Of a stretch of DNA of 64,000 nucleotides, positions 37,278 through 47,322 are shown in pieces. A program made the translations under genes and the position numbers. Numbering within the stretch: the first letter of the stretch is position 1; each line of letters opens with the position of its first letter. The notes beneath the pieces are model-generated. The model had not been told where the DNA came from and did no database searches. It saw nothing but the letters and a program-made list of their open reading frames with translations. This stretch comes from Woeseiaceae bacterium (GTDB lineage: Bacteria; Pseudomonadota; Gammaproteobacteria; Steroidobacterales; Woeseiaceae): positions 29,342 through 93,341 of the forward strand of contig JAHEFF010000008.1 of NCBI GenBank assembly GCA_024640315.1. Reading direction: 5' to 3'.

Positions 37278-37775
37278 ATGACCGTTCAATCAATCATGAC
37301 CCGGGATCTCAGAAAGATTCTGCCGTCGCAGTCAGTCAGGGAGGGGCTGAGGATGATGCATGAGCGTCACATCCGGACCCTGGCGGTCGTTGACGATGAC
37401 GATCAGTTCGTCGGCCTGTTCGGTATTCGGCAGGTCATTCACCTGCTTTTACCGAAGGCGGCGCAGATGAAGTACGGGCTGACCAATCTGAGCTTCATGC
37501 CGGATGACCTGGGTGAGCTTTACGACCGTCTGCTGCATGTCGGGCAGAAACCGGTTTCGGATTTCCTGGAAAAGAGAGACGGCCTGCTCATCTGTGCGCC
37601 ATCGACGCCGTTACCCGAGTTGCTGGAACTGCTTCACCAGAGTTTCAACACCAGCCTGCCGGTGCTTGTCATCGATGGCGATAGCAACAAGCTGGTGGGC
37701 ATGGTTTCGGCATGGGACGTGCTCGAGAAATTGGTAATGAACGTTTATCCCGATAATGGCGGCCATGCACCCTGA
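37278..37775 (+). CDS. CBS-domain protein (165 residues)
   Basis: The protein has two CBS motifs, about residues 1-55 (VQSIMTRDLRKILPS, RHIRTLAVVDDDDQFVGLFG) and 90-155 (PVSDFLEKRDGLLICAP, LPVLVIDGDSNKLVGMVS). Its end overlaps the permease gene by 20 bases. CBS pairs next to ion transporters often regulate them; that is inferred here from position only. Confidence 0.85.
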   Translation: MTVQSIMTRDLRKILPSQSVREGLRMMHERHIRTLAVVDDDDQFVGLFGIRQVIHLLLPKAAQMKYGLTNLSFMPDDLGELYDRLLHVGQKPVSDFLEKRDGLLICAPSTPLPELLELLHQSFNTSLPVLVIDGDSNKLVGMVSAWDVLEKLVMNVYPDNGGHAP

Positions 37776-39108
37776 TCTGAACAGCATAACGAACGTCGTG
37801 TTCGGCTGGGACCCGTTGTGGGTTTCCACGATACTGTTTGTTATCACCTATGCCGTTATCGTCACCGAGACGATCAATCGCGCGATCGTGTCCGGGCTTG
37901 GCGCCGCGCTGATGATTTCGCTCGGTGTGCTGAACCAGGAACAGGCGATTGCCGGAGTTGACTTCAATACACTGGGCCTGCTGACCGGCATGATGGTCAT
38001 CGTCGCTATCACGCGGCGCAGCGGAATATTTCAGTACGTTGCCATCTGGTCAGCGAAGAAAGTAAAAGCGAAGCCATGGGGCATTCTCCTGATGCTGTCT
38101 ATCGTCACCGCCACTTTCTCCGCGCTGCTCGACAATGTGACGACGGTTCTCCTGGTCGCGCCGGTGACCTTGTTGATTACCGAGGAAATGGATATGAACC
38201 CTTATCCGTTCCTCTTTGCAGAAATATTTGCCTCCAACATAGGCGGCGCGGCGACGCTGGTTGGCGACCCGCCCAATATCATGATTGGTTCGGCGGTCCA
38301 TCTCAGTTTTAATGATTTTCTCCTGAATCTTGCGCCGATCGTCCCGGCCATAATGCTTGTTACCCTGGTGGCGATCTATCTGTTGTGGGGCAAAGGTCTG
38401 CACGCCACCACCCAGGCCCGCGAGCGCGTAATGCGTTTTCGTGAGCGTGAAGCAATCAGGGACCCGGCGCTGTTGAAAAAATCGCTTGCCGTTCTGACTG
38501 TTGTAATGATTGCCTTTGTCCTGGCCCACCCGCTGCGACTTGAGCCGGCCACGATCGCAATGTTTGGCGCGGGTGTACTCATGCTCCTGAATAATCTCGG
38601 CCGACATGCAGACGACCAGTCTGAAGATGTACACAAATCATTTGGCGAGGTCGAATGGGTCACTATTTTCTTCTTCGTGGGGCTTTTCATCGTTGTAGCC
38701 GGTGTCGAGCACGCAGGAGTACTGGACCTGCTGGCCGACTGGGTGCTCGGTATGACAGGCGGGGACATGGCGGTTACCTCAATAGCGGTGCTTTGGATCG
38801 CAGCAATCGCATCAGCCATTGTCGACAACATTCCTTTTGTGGCGACAATGATTCCGATGATTGAATCGATGGCCCCGTCGTTCGGCGGCGCCGAGAACCT
38901 GATGCCTATCTGGTGGTCGCTGGCACTGGGCGCCTGCCTTGGAGGCAACGGTTCACTGGTTGGTGCCAGCGCTAATCTGATTGTTGCCGGATTTGCAGAG
39001 CGTGCTGGTCACCGTATCCCGTTTATGAGATTCATGGCGGTGGCTTTTCCGTTGATGCTTCTGAGCATCGTCGTAGCCACGGTATACATCTGGATTCGCT
39101 ACCTCTGA
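37756..39108 (+). CDS. ArsB/NhaD-family ion permease
   Basis: The 450-residue protein has about 11 membrane helices and the two duplicated re-entrant motifs of the Ion Transporter superfamily: LLDNVTTVLLVAPVTLL with GDPPNIMIGS, and IVDNIPFVATMIP with GNGSLVGASANLI. NhaD-like Na+/H+ antiport or transport of an anion is possible; arsenite transport is not implied, as no ars genes are near. With the CPA2 antiporter upstream this makes two cation/anion transport genes in the transcript that carries hypCABDFE. Confidence 0.87.
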   Translation: MAAMHPDLNSITNVVFGWDPLWVSTILFVITYAVIVTETINRAIVSGLGAALMISLGVLNQEQAIAGVDFNTLGLLTGMMVIVAITRRSGIFQYVAIWSAKKVKAKPWGILLMLSIVTATFSALLDNVTTVLLVAPVTLLITEEMDMNPYPFLFAEIFASNIGGAATLVGDPPNIMIGSAVHLSFNDFLLNLAPIVPAIMLVTLVAIYLLWGKGLHATTQARERVMRFREREAIRDPALLKKSLAVLTVVMIAFVLAHPLRLEPATIAMFGAGVLMLLNNLGRHADDQSEDVHKSFGEVEWVTIFFFVGLFIVVAGVEHAGVLDLLADWVLGMTGGDMAVTSIAVLWIAAIASAIVDNIPFVATMIPMIESMAPSFGGAENLMPIWWSLALGACLGGNGSLVGASANLIVAGFAERAGHRIPFMRFMAVAFPLMLLSIVVATVYIWIRYL

Positions 39109-39233
39109 GCTCTGTCCCGGCCGAGCCACAGACAGTGATGCCTGGCGGTCGGGACAAGCTGTGTCAGTAATTGCCGGTATACTTCCCGGCGGCCGTTGAA
39201 CGTACATTGTGTGGCAGATTGGGGGGCTTGCCT

Positions 39234-40703
39234 ATGGGACTGTCGATCGATCGCAGTTCGTTTACTGAAGACGAATATCAGAAGGCCGGAGCCCGGCTTC
39301 GCGAGAATCTCTACGCGCTGGAGGCTTTGCTCCAAAGGCCGGGGTTCGGCGTTGGGGATTCCAGCCTGGGTGCCGAACTGGAGATGTCGATCATTGGCCC
39401 CGAAGCCGAGGCACTGCCGCTCAATCGCGAAATCCTTGCCGAGTTTCTCGATCCCCACCTGACGCTCGAACTGGATCGTTTCAACCTGGAGTACAACCTG
39501 TCACCTGTAGCGGCGGCTGGCACTCCTTTCCGCGCCATGGAGCTCGAACTTACGGACGCGTTGGATAAGCTCCGCGGCATCGCGGGCAAGTTCGACGGGC
39601 GGATCGTCCCAATCGGCATTCTGCCAACCCTGACAATGGATCACTTGCAGTCAGGCTGGATGACCGAGTTGCCCCGCTACCAGGCGCTTGCTGCAGGCAT
39701 TCGACGTATGCGCCGTGAGAGCATACACATCAGCATCGATGGCGAAGATCCGCTGGAGACAGATTTCGACAGTGTCGCTGTCGAAGGCGCCAACACCTCC
39801 TTCCAGGTGCATTTGCGGATCAATCCTGATCGGTTTGCTGCCTGTTACAACGCCGCACAGCTGGTCACGCCGCTGGCGCTTGCGGTCGCCGCAAATTCAC
39901 CGTTTGCGCTCGGCCACAGTCTGTGGGATGAAACCCGGATCGCTTTGTTCAAGCAGGCGGTTGATACCCGCAGGCACCGTCACCAATGGCGGCGTATGGC
40001 ACGGGTACCGTTCGGGCACGGCTGGGTCAGGAAGGGCGCACTCGAGCTGTTTGCCGAATCCTGCCATTTGTATCCGATCCTGATGCCGATTTTTGCCGAC
40101 ACAGACGACATGGCAGTGGTCAGGGAGGGCGGCGTTCCTGAACTCGCCGAACTTCGGCTGATGCAGGGAACTATCTGGAACTGGAACCGCCCGGTCTATG
40201 ACGCCGCTGACGGTGGCCACCTGCGGATTGAGTTTCGTGCGCTGCCATCCGGCCCGACGCCAATCGACATGATGGCAAACGCGGCCTTTCTCGTGGGACT
40301 GACGATGGGTCTGAGCCATACCGTGGATTCCTTGCTACCGGCTTTCCCATTCCGCTACGCGGACTTCAATTTCTATCGGGCTGCACAATCGAGCATGAAT
40401 GCCGAACTTATCTGGCCCACATTGCATGAAACTTCGCCGAGGGAGGTCAATGCGGCGGAGTTGTGCCGGGAGATGTTGACTGTCGCGGATGAAGGTCTGG
40501 CCGAAATCGGTGTTGCAGAAGAGGAACGCAAAAGCCTGCTCGGGCTTGTTCGCGATCGGCTGGACAGCAAAATGACGCCCGCGAGGTGGCAACGGGAAAT
40601 GGTCAGAAACATGGGCGAGATTCCCCGTGACGTGGCACTGCAGAACCTGGTGGAAGAATACGTGGCAAAAATCTCGACCGGGCGACCGGTCACCGAGTGG
40701 TAG
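39234..40703 (+). CDS. Glutamate-cysteine ligase-like protein (GCS2 family)
   Basis: The 489-residue protein has an N-terminal acidic metal-binding segment (GAELEMSIIGPEAEA), the FNLEYNLSPVAAAG region and the later HLRIEFRALPSGPTPIDMMAN segment. These are features of the GCS2/carboxylate-amine ligase family that makes gamma-glutamylcysteine or related amides. ATG 39234 follows a G-run; it stands 125 bases after the permease and is probably its own unit. It converges on the cation ATPase gene. The exact substrate is uncertain. Confidence 0.75.
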   Translation: MGLSIDRSSFTEDEYQKAGARLRENLYALEALLQRPGFGVGDSSLGAELEMSIIGPEAEALPLNREILAEFLDPHLTLELDRFNLEYNLSPVAAAGTPFRAMELELTDALDKLRGIAGKFDGRIVPIGILPTLTMDHLQSGWMTELPRYQALAAGIRRMRRESIHISIDGEDPLETDFDSVAVEGANTSFQVHLRINPDRFAACYNAAQLVTPLALAVAANSPFALGHSLWDETRIALFKQAVDTRRHRHQWRRMARVPFGHGWVRKGALELFAESCHLYPILMPIFADTDDMAVVREGGVPELAELRLMQGTIWNWNRPVYDAADGGHLRIEFRALPSGPTPIDMMANAAFLVGLTMGLSHTVDSLLPAFPFRYADFNFYRAAQSSMNAELIWPTLHETSPREVNAAELCREMLTVADEGLAEIGVAEEERKSLLGLVRDRLDSKMTPARWQREMVRNMGEIPRDVALQNLVEEYVAKISTGRPVTEW

Positions 40704-40730
40704 GGGCGACTCTGTCTGGCCAGGCGAAGG

Positions 40731-43340
40731 TCATGACGAGACCACGCCTGGTCCTTGCCAACTGCGACGCCTGACGAACTTTTCAAACTCGACGATCATC
40801 AGTACCAGCGCTCCGATGCCGAAGCATGCGAAGAGCTCTGTAAGCGAGAGTGGCGCGGTGCTAAAGATCTCGTTGAGGGCTGGAACATAGATCACGAGAA
40901 GCTGCGCAGCGACGGTTCCGCTAATTGCGACGGCCAGTGCAGGATTCGTAAGCAGGCCGATACTGAGCACCGAGAATCGTTCCGACCTTATTGCGAGACA
41001 GTGGAACAACTGCGCGAAAACAAGCACAGTGAAGACCATTGTCTGCCAGTATTCAATACCCCTGTTCCATGCCCAGGCTTGGGTTGCCAGCGTCAGCCCG
41101 CCGATGGCAAGGCCCACCCAGAAAATGTGCGCCACTATGTCTCTTGTGAATATTCCTTCATCCGCCGGGCGTGGATCGCGCGCCATGATATCGCGCTCGG
41201 CAGGTTCCGCTGACAAAGCCAGGCCAGGAAAACCATCCGTGACGAGGTTGATCCAAAGAATCTGAATGGGCAGAAGAGGCAGCGGCAAGCCCATGAATGG
41301 CGCTAACAGGAGGACCCAGATTTCTCCGGAATTGCTGGTCATCGTGTAACGAATAAATTTGCGAATATCGTCGAAAATGCGCCGCCCCTCGTGCACCGCT
41401 TCGACGATTGTCGCGAAGCTGTCATCCAGCAGTACGATTTCTGCCGCTTCGCGGGCAACTTCGGTGCCGCGTTCGCCCATTGCGATGCCAATCGTGGCGT
41501 GCTTCAACGCCGGCGCATCATTAACGCCATCCCCGGTCATCGCAACGAAATGTCCGTTATCCTGGAGCGCACGAACGATTCTGATCTTCTGCTCCGGACT
41601 GACTCTTGCGTACACGCGAATCCCTTCGACCCGGGCGCCGAATTCTTCGTCGCCGATTTCGGCAAGCTCCGCTCCCGTCATCGTGTTGACCTGGTTATCG
41701 GCCAGGCCGATTCTTTTGGCAATGGCCTGAGCGGTGGCAGGGTGGTCGCCGGTGATCATTACGGGAACAATACCGGCTGACCGGCACTCACCGATGGCCC
41801 TGGCAACACCGTCTCGCGGTGGATCGATCAAGCCGGCCAGGCCGAGAAACGTCCAGTCTTCCTCGAAGTCGATGTCCGTGATGATGTGATCGGACTCGCC
41901 CAGCTCCCGCATCGCCAGCGCCAGGACCCGGTAGCCTTCACCGGCCAGCGCGTTCGCAACCGCCAGGTCCTCGTGCGATGCATTTCCCTTGCAGATCTCG
42001 ATGACACGTTCCGGTGCGCCCTTCAAAAGCGCGACTCGTCCTGCCGCCGATTCATGCACGGTCACCATGCAGCGGCGCTCGGCCTCGAACGGCAACTCTG
42101 CAATTCTTGGCATCGTCTTTTCGAGAGCGGATCTGTCATAGCCCGCGGCGTGGGCGCCGTCCATCAAGGCCGCCTCGGTCGGATCGCCCTTGGGCTCCGA
42201 ATCTTCCGTAGGCACGTCGTTACAGAGTGCGAGGACCCACCCCAGCTGTTTCGATAGCGAGCCTGGCACCGAGGACAAGTCATTAAATCGCTCGCCATTG
42301 GCAACGATGACCCCGAGTGTCATTCTGTTTTCGGTCAAGGTCCCGGTTTTGTCGGCACATATGTAGTCAACGGAGCCGAGCGACTCGACGGCAGGCAGGC
42401 GCCGGACGAGGGCATTCAGTTCGCCCAGGCGTCGCGCTCCAAGCCCGAGTGCCACCGTAATCACAGCCGGCAGCGCCTCCGGCACGGCGGCAACTGCCAG
42501 GCTCAGCGCAGTCAGGAACATCAGCAGAGTAGGTTGCCCCTGCATCAGGCCGGTTGCAAAAACGATGGCGCAGATCGCCAGCACAGCAACGGCAACCTGT
42601 CGGCTGAAGCGAGTCAGGCGGGTTTGCAGAGGTGTTTTGACTAGCCTGTCGCCCCGCAAAAGATCCGCGATCCGGCCCATTTCTGTCGCACGCCCGGTTG
42701 CGATAGTCACGCCGGTTGCCCGGCCCCGGGTGACGAGCGTGCTCTTCCAAACCATGTTCTTCTTTTCGCTGTCGTCCAGATCAATGGTTTGGTGATGTTT
42801 GGATGCCGGTACCGATTCACCGGTAAGCGCGGACTCATCGACCCCCAGGTCAGTTGAGTCGATCAGCCTGAGGTCGGCTGGCACGACGTCGCCCGCCACC
42901 AGGGCAATGATGTCGCCAGGTACGACCTCACGAGACGGGATTTGTCGCGTCGATCCGTCCCGCATTACGCGGGCCAAGGGGGCGCTCATTTCGCGAAGCG
43001 CCGCCACCGCACGTTGAGCGCGGTATTCCTGGATTACGCCAACGGTGGCATTCAGCACGACGATGACGATGATTGCGATGGTATCAATGACGTCGCCGAG
43101 AAAGCCGGAGACAATTGCCGCAACGATCAACAGGCCGATCATGAAATCGGCAAGCTGATTTATCAGCAGGCGAAGAAATGTGGGAGGTTTGTCGCCTTCA
43201 ATTTCATTCGGGCCGGTGGCGGCGAGCCTGGAGGCCGCTTCCGCGGCAGTTAACCCGGAATCGGCCGTGGTACCGAGCGCGCGAAGTATCGAGATCGCAT
43301 CCTGACGATGCCAGGCTTGATTTGAATCAGAATGGGTCAT
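40731..43340 (-). CDS. P-type cation ATPase (P2, Ca2+-type)
   Basis: The 869-residue pump has an N-terminal cation-ATPase domain, about ten membrane helices, PEALPAV in helix 4, the phosphorylation motif DKTGTLT (D330), KGAPERV and the hinge MTGDGVNDAPALK. It belongs with bacterial SERCA/PMR1-like P2A-P2C ATPases; Ca2+, Mn2+ or Na+ are possible substrates. Its start has a 7-bp inverted repeat (GCTTTGA/TCAAAGC, 43346-43365) a few bases upstream, a possible operator or hairpin. Confidence 0.93.
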   Translation of the reverse strand: MTHSDSNQAWHRQDAISILRALGTTADSGLTAAEAASRLAATGPNEIEGDKPPTFLRLLINQLADFMIGLLIVAAIVSGFLGDVIDTIAIIVIVVLNATVGVIQEYRAQRAVAALREMSAPLARVMRDGSTRQIPSREVVPGDIIALVAGDVVPADLRLIDSTDLGVDESALTGESVPASKHHQTIDLDDSEKKNMVWKSTLVTRGRATGVTIATGRATEMGRIADLLRGDRLVKTPLQTRLTRFSRQVAVAVLAICAIVFATGLMQGQPTLLMFLTALSLAVAAVPEALPAVITVALGLGARRLGELNALVRRLPAVESLGSVDYICADKTGTLTENRMTLGVIVANGERFNDLSSVPGSLSKQLGWVLALCNDVPTEDSEPKGDPTEAALMDGAHAAGYDRSALEKTMPRIAELPFEAERRCMVTVHESAAGRVALLKGAPERVIEICKGNASHEDLAVANALAGEGYRVLALAMRELGESDHIITDIDFEEDWTFLGLAGLIDPPRDGVARAIGECRSAGIVPVMITGDHPATAQAIAKRIGLADNQVNTMTGAELAEIGDEEFGARVEGIRVYARVSPEQKIRIVRALQDNGHFVAMTGDGVNDAPALKHATIGIAMGERGTEVAREAAEIVLLDDSFATIVEAVHEGRRIFDDIRKFIRYTMTSNSGEIWVLLLAPFMGLPLPLLPIQILWINLVTDGFPGLALSAEPAERDIMARDPRPADEGIFTRDIVAHIFWVGLAIGGLTLATQAWAWNRGIEYWQTMVFTVLVFAQLFHCLAIRSERFSVLSIGLLTNPALAVAISGTVAAQLLVIYVPALNEIFSTAPLSLTELFACFGIGALVLMIVEFEKFVRRRSWQGPGVVSS

Positions 43341-43391
43341 TGCCGGCTTTGAATATACTCAAAGCAAGACCGTACTTTAATCACTGTTGCG

Positions 43392-44699
43392 TTACATCCA
43401 GATGTCACGTTGCATGGTGACCGTCGCCAGTCGCTTCACGGCTGTAACCAGTGCTGCATCGCGGAGCGTCGGTGTGCCGTATGGGGCTCGCTCATCTCCC
43501 TGGATGGTAGTCCAGAGGTCAACCACTGTATCCACGGCCTTGATCATGCGTTTTTCAAGGCGTTGCTGAACCTTGTCCAGATCCCACTGCTGATTTTCCA
43601 GGTTCTGGACCCATTCGAAGTAGCTGACCACCACGCCCCCGGCATTCGCAACGATGTCCGGCAGAACAACAATGTCGTTAGACCTCAGGATATTGTCCGC
43701 ACCAGGTGTTGTCGGGCCGTTTGCCGCCTCGACGACCAGCTTGGCCTGCACAGCGCCGGCATTATCCGTCCGAATCTGCCCCTCCATCGCCGCAGGAATG
43801 AGAAGGTCGCAGCGTATCGCCAGCAACTCGTCGTTGGTAATCGTCGTCGTGTCGGGCAATCCAACAACACTTCCATGTTCTTTCTTGAAATTTAGCGTTG
43901 CCGCCGGATCGAGCCCACCTTTGGCGTAGATTCCGCCAGTGGAATCACTGATGGCAATAATTCTTGCGCCGGCTTCATGGAAGAGGCGCATTGCCGTGGC
44001 GCCCGCGTTGCCACAACCCTGGATGACAACGCTTGCACCTTTGATCGAATCGATCCCCGGCGCCATACCACGTCTGATGAGTTGTTCAGTGGCGTACAGA
44101 CATCCCCGGGCCGTCGCTTCATCCCGTCCCAAGGACCCGCCAAGTTCTATTGGCTTACCCGTGACCACTGCCCGGTTGTTCTGTCCCGGATGCATGACAT
44201 CAAAGGTGTCATAAATCCAGGCCATCGTTTGCTCATTCGTGTACATGTCGGGTGCGGGGATATCGGTGTGCGGGCCGATAGTGTCGTCCAGTGCGATCAC
44301 AAATCTGCGTGTAATACGTCGCAATTCCGCGCGACTGAGTTCTTTGGGTTCACAGACAACACCGCCCTTGGCGCCGCCGAACGGCACATCGGCGATAGCC
44401 GTTTTCCATGTCATGAACGCTGCCAGTGCGGCAACCTCATGCTCGTTTACCGACGGGTGATAGCGAATTCCACCTTTGCCCGGTCCGCGAGCCCGGTTAT
44501 GCAATACGCGAAATCCATGGAACATTTGAACCGAGTCGTCATCCATGATGACCGGAAAATGGACATGCGTTGTACGCCGCGGATTTCTGAACGCATCGAT
44601 CATGCCGGTCTTGAGGTCGTCGACCCAGGTCAGTGCTCTGTCGAACTGTTCCTGGGCCACGAGGTAGAGGTCAACATTCTCTTTGGCTTTGTTGTTCAT
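43392..44699 (-). CDS. gdhA: Glutamate dehydrogenase (Glu/Leu/Phe/Val family)
   Basis: The 435-residue enzyme interconverts glutamate and 2-oxoglutarate plus ammonium. Catalytic and substrate segments are visible: GPGKGGIRYHP, ADVPFGGAKGGV and DIPAPDMYTNEQTMAW; the Rossmann motif is IQGCGNAGATAMRL. Length and sequence fit the NAD-type hexameric enzymes; a leucine or other amino acid specificity cannot be ruled out. The MMPL transporter gene lies 84 bases upstream on the same strand. Confidence 0.92.
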   Translation of the reverse strand: MNNKAKENVDLYLVAQEQFDRALTWVDDLKTGMIDAFRNPRRTTHVHFPVIMDDDSVQMFHGFRVLHNRARGPGKGGIRYHPSVNEHEVAALAAFMTWKTAIADVPFGGAKGGVVCEPKELSRAELRRITRRFVIALDDTIGPHTDIPAPDMYTNEQTMAWIYDTFDVMHPGQNNRAVVTGKPIELGGSLGRDEATARGCLYATEQLIRRGMAPGIDSIKGASVVIQGCGNAGATAMRLFHEAGARIIAISDSTGGIYAKGGLDPAATLNFKKEHGSVVGLPDTTTITNDELLAIRCDLLIPAAMEGQIRTDNAGAVQAKLVVEAANGPTTPGADNILRSNDIVVLPDIVANAGGVVVSYFEWVQNLENQQWDLDKVQQRLEKRMIKAVDTVVDLWTTIQGDERAPYGTPTLRDAALVTAVKRLATVTMQRDIWM

Positions 44700-44783
44700 T
44701 GTCGCCTGACTCCATTGGCTGGGTAGCTTACGACAACCATGATGACACCCGGGTGTGGCGAGTTCGCTAGGTAGATTCGCGTA

Positions 44784-47309
44784 TCAGGATGCGTGCTGTG
44801 GCGGCAGTGAAGCGGGTTCCCCGGCCACTTTGAATGCCGTCATCAGTAGCGGCAACAGCGTCATATTCGCGAGCAATGCGATCAGCATTGCCAGGCTTGT
44901 CAGCAACCCAAAATAGATTGTCGGGATGAATCGCGAGAATGCGAGTATCGAGAAACCAAGCATGATTGTTATGCTCGTGTAGTAGATCGCCCGGCCGACA
45001 CTTCGATGACAACGAAAGACGGCCGGCCAGTAGTCCTGGTCCTGTTCGAATTCATAGTGGAACCGATGCACGTAGTGAATCGTGTCATCGACACCGATGC
45101 CGACAGTGATCGCTGCGATTGTGATGGTCATCAGGTCGAGGGGAATGCCGAACCAGCCCATCAGGCCCAGGACCAGGCAGGCGGAAATCAGCGTGGGAAT
45201 GATCGCGATGAGCGCCGTTTTCGGCGAACGGAACAAGACCAGGAACATGATCATGATCGCCAGGAATACAGCGCCCAGCGTAAGAATCTGGGAGCGAAAA
45301 AGGCTCTGTAGCATGTTGTTATACAGGACCAGCATGCCACTCAGATGTACCCGGGCGTCATCGATGCCGATCTGGTCGCCGAGGTTCTGCTGAATGGTAT
45401 CGAGTAGCTGTGATCGATGCAGCAACGGATCGGATTCGAATATGCGTACGCCAATGCGAATCTGGTCGCCATCTTCGGAAAGATACGGTGAAATCAACGC
45501 CTCCTTCACGTTTTCCGGCAGTTTTTCATACACCAGGGATAATTCGAAATTGTCCGTTACAACGCTCTCGTCCAGTTGGCGGAGAACCTCGGTGAACGTG
45601 GCGAGCGACATGACCTTGCCCGTATCCGGCAGGTTTTCCAGGTAGGCGTGAAGCTTCCCGACATCGGCAAGCCGCTGACTGTTGAACCAGTAGCTGCGTG
45701 AGGTAATGCCGGCTTCGCTATCTGTTTCGTCGGCATAAATGTCCTCGAATTCGTCCTCGTAGTCATCATCCGTTGCCGTTTCGAACGATTCAACGTCTGC
45801 CGCCGGCGCATCGATGATGACATCCAGCGGCGTTGTACCGCCGAGCTGCCGATCGATCAGTTCCATTCCGCGGTAGATTTCGGTCGATTCCTTATAATAG
45901 TCAATGAAGCGATTCTCGACAGTTAATTGCGTAACACCTGTGATGCCAATCAGCGCCAGTACGCCAAAAACTGTGAGAGTTGATGTTCCGTGCCGCTGAA
46001 TCAGGTTGCCGAAAAAAAGCGTTATCGCCCCGGTTATATCCCTTCTCGATACGGCCGCACCGGGTTTCAGCAGCATTAGTGCCGCGGGGAAAAAAGTGAA
46101 GGAGATGATGAAGGCGACGATGATGCCGATCGACATCATCCAGCCGAAATCGATCACGGGCCTGATCCCGCTGACCAGCAGGGAGCCGAAAGCGACGATC
46201 GTTGTCAGGGCGGTGTAGAGACACGGCTCAACCATTCGACGAACGGTTTTGCTGACCAGCATGAGTTGATCGGCATCCGGGTTTCGTTCGTGGATTTCCC
46301 TGAAGCGGACGATGATGTGCAGGGTTAGTGCGAGGCAAAGAATGAGCAGCAATGCGACGAAATTCGATGACACGACCGTGACTCGCCAGTCGAGAAAGCC
46401 AAGCAATCCGATCATGCTGATGCAGGTGATTAAACAGGTAGCCAAGGGCAGAATCACCCAGCGGCGTTTCCTGAAAGACACTGCAAGAATCACGACCAGG
46501 AACATGAAAACCCCGCCACCGAATGTCACCAGGTCATTCCGAATGAAGTCCATCGAGTCGGCGACAATCATCGGCAGACCGCCGACATACATCTGGGCCG
46601 ATTTACGATGCTGGTCCAGAACGTCGCGAATCGCCTGTATGGTGGCTGCCTGTCCGGCAAGCAGGTCGCGGGTCCGATTGTCGAATCGCCTGGATATATC
46701 GGCCAGCTCGCTGCTTTCCTCCGCCGTCAGGCCGCCTGTGTATTCCTTTTCGCGTAGCGCATCACGTCGATCGCGCAGCGCTCTATGGACGAGATCGCGC
46801 TGCATGTCGAGGCGTATTGCTGTTGTCCGACCATCGGTACTGACCAGCAGATTCTTGTAAAGCGGGCTGGTCTGCAGTTCCTGTTGCGCGAGTGTCCGAT
46901 CCGTTTCCGGACTGTCGAGATAACGAATGCCGCTGCCGAAGTCGCGAAGATTGACGGCAGGGCTGTTGACCAGCGGAACATCCAGTATCGTTGTTACCGA
47001 CTCGACGTTTCGCAGCGCAGACAGTTTATCGCGAAGCGCACGAATGTCAGACAGCGCTGCGTCACCGAACAATTCTGACTGCGGTGTATAGGTGATAAGC
47101 AGAAAATCATCAGACCCATAGCGGGCCCGCACGTACCGGTAATAGTCCAGGTCTGCGTCTCGTTCCAGCGTCAGAGAGTCGGCCGAAGCATCGAGTGAGA
47201 AGTACTGGGCGTGCCAGCCAAGCAGTAGCGTAAACGCGGCGACAGCAATGAGCGTAGCAACCGGCCGACCCAGGACAGTGGATTCGTATACGTCTCTAAG
47301 GCGAGCCAT
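44784..47309 (-). CDS. MMPL/RND-superfamily membrane transporter
   Basis: The 841-residue protein has two halves, each starting with a membrane helix, a large periplasmic loop and then five helices, with sterol-sensing-like domains near residues 235-400 and 650-830. An acidic insert (TDDDYEDEFEDIYADETDSE) sits in the second loop. It belongs to the hydrophobe/amphiphile exporter-like RND family; the substrate is unknown. ATG 47309 has AAGGGACGG upstream; an in-frame ATG at 47363 overlaps the neighbouring gene. Confidence 0.87.
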   Translation of the reverse strand: MARLRDVYESTVLGRPVATLIAVAAFTLLLGWHAQYFSLDASADSLTLERDADLDYYRYVRARYGSDDFLLITYTPQSELFGDAALSDIRALRDKLSALRNVESVTTILDVPLVNSPAVNLRDFGSGIRYLDSPETDRTLAQQELQTSPLYKNLLVSTDGRTTAIRLDMQRDLVHRALRDRRDALREKEYTGGLTAEESSELADISRRFDNRTRDLLAGQAATIQAIRDVLDQHRKSAQMYVGGLPMIVADSMDFIRNDLVTFGGGVFMFLVVILAVSFRKRRWVILPLATCLITCISMIGLLGFLDWRVTVVSSNFVALLLILCLALTLHIIVRFREIHERNPDADQLMLVSKTVRRMVEPCLYTALTTIVAFGSLLVSGIRPVIDFGWMMSIGIIVAFIISFTFFPAALMLLKPGAAVSRRDITGAITLFFGNLIQRHGTSTLTVFGVLALIGITGVTQLTVENRFIDYYKESTEIYRGMELIDRQLGGTTPLDVIIDAPAADVESFETATDDDYEDEFEDIYADETDSEAGITSRSYWFNSQRLADVGKLHAYLENLPDTGKVMSLATFTEVLRQLDESVVTDNFELSLVYEKLPENVKEALISPYLSEDGDQIRIGVRIFESDPLLHRSQLLDTIQQNLGDQIGIDDARVHLSGMLVLYNNMLQSLFRSQILTLGAVFLAIMIMFLVLFRSPKTALIAIIPTLISACLVLGLMGWFGIPLDLMTITIAAITVGIGVDDTIHYVHRFHYEFEQDQDYWPAVFRCHRSVGRAIYYTSITIMLGFSILAFSRFIPTIYFGLLTSLAMLIALLANMTLLPLLMTAFKVAGEPASLPPQHAS

Positions 47310-47322
47310 GGACCGTCCCTTA

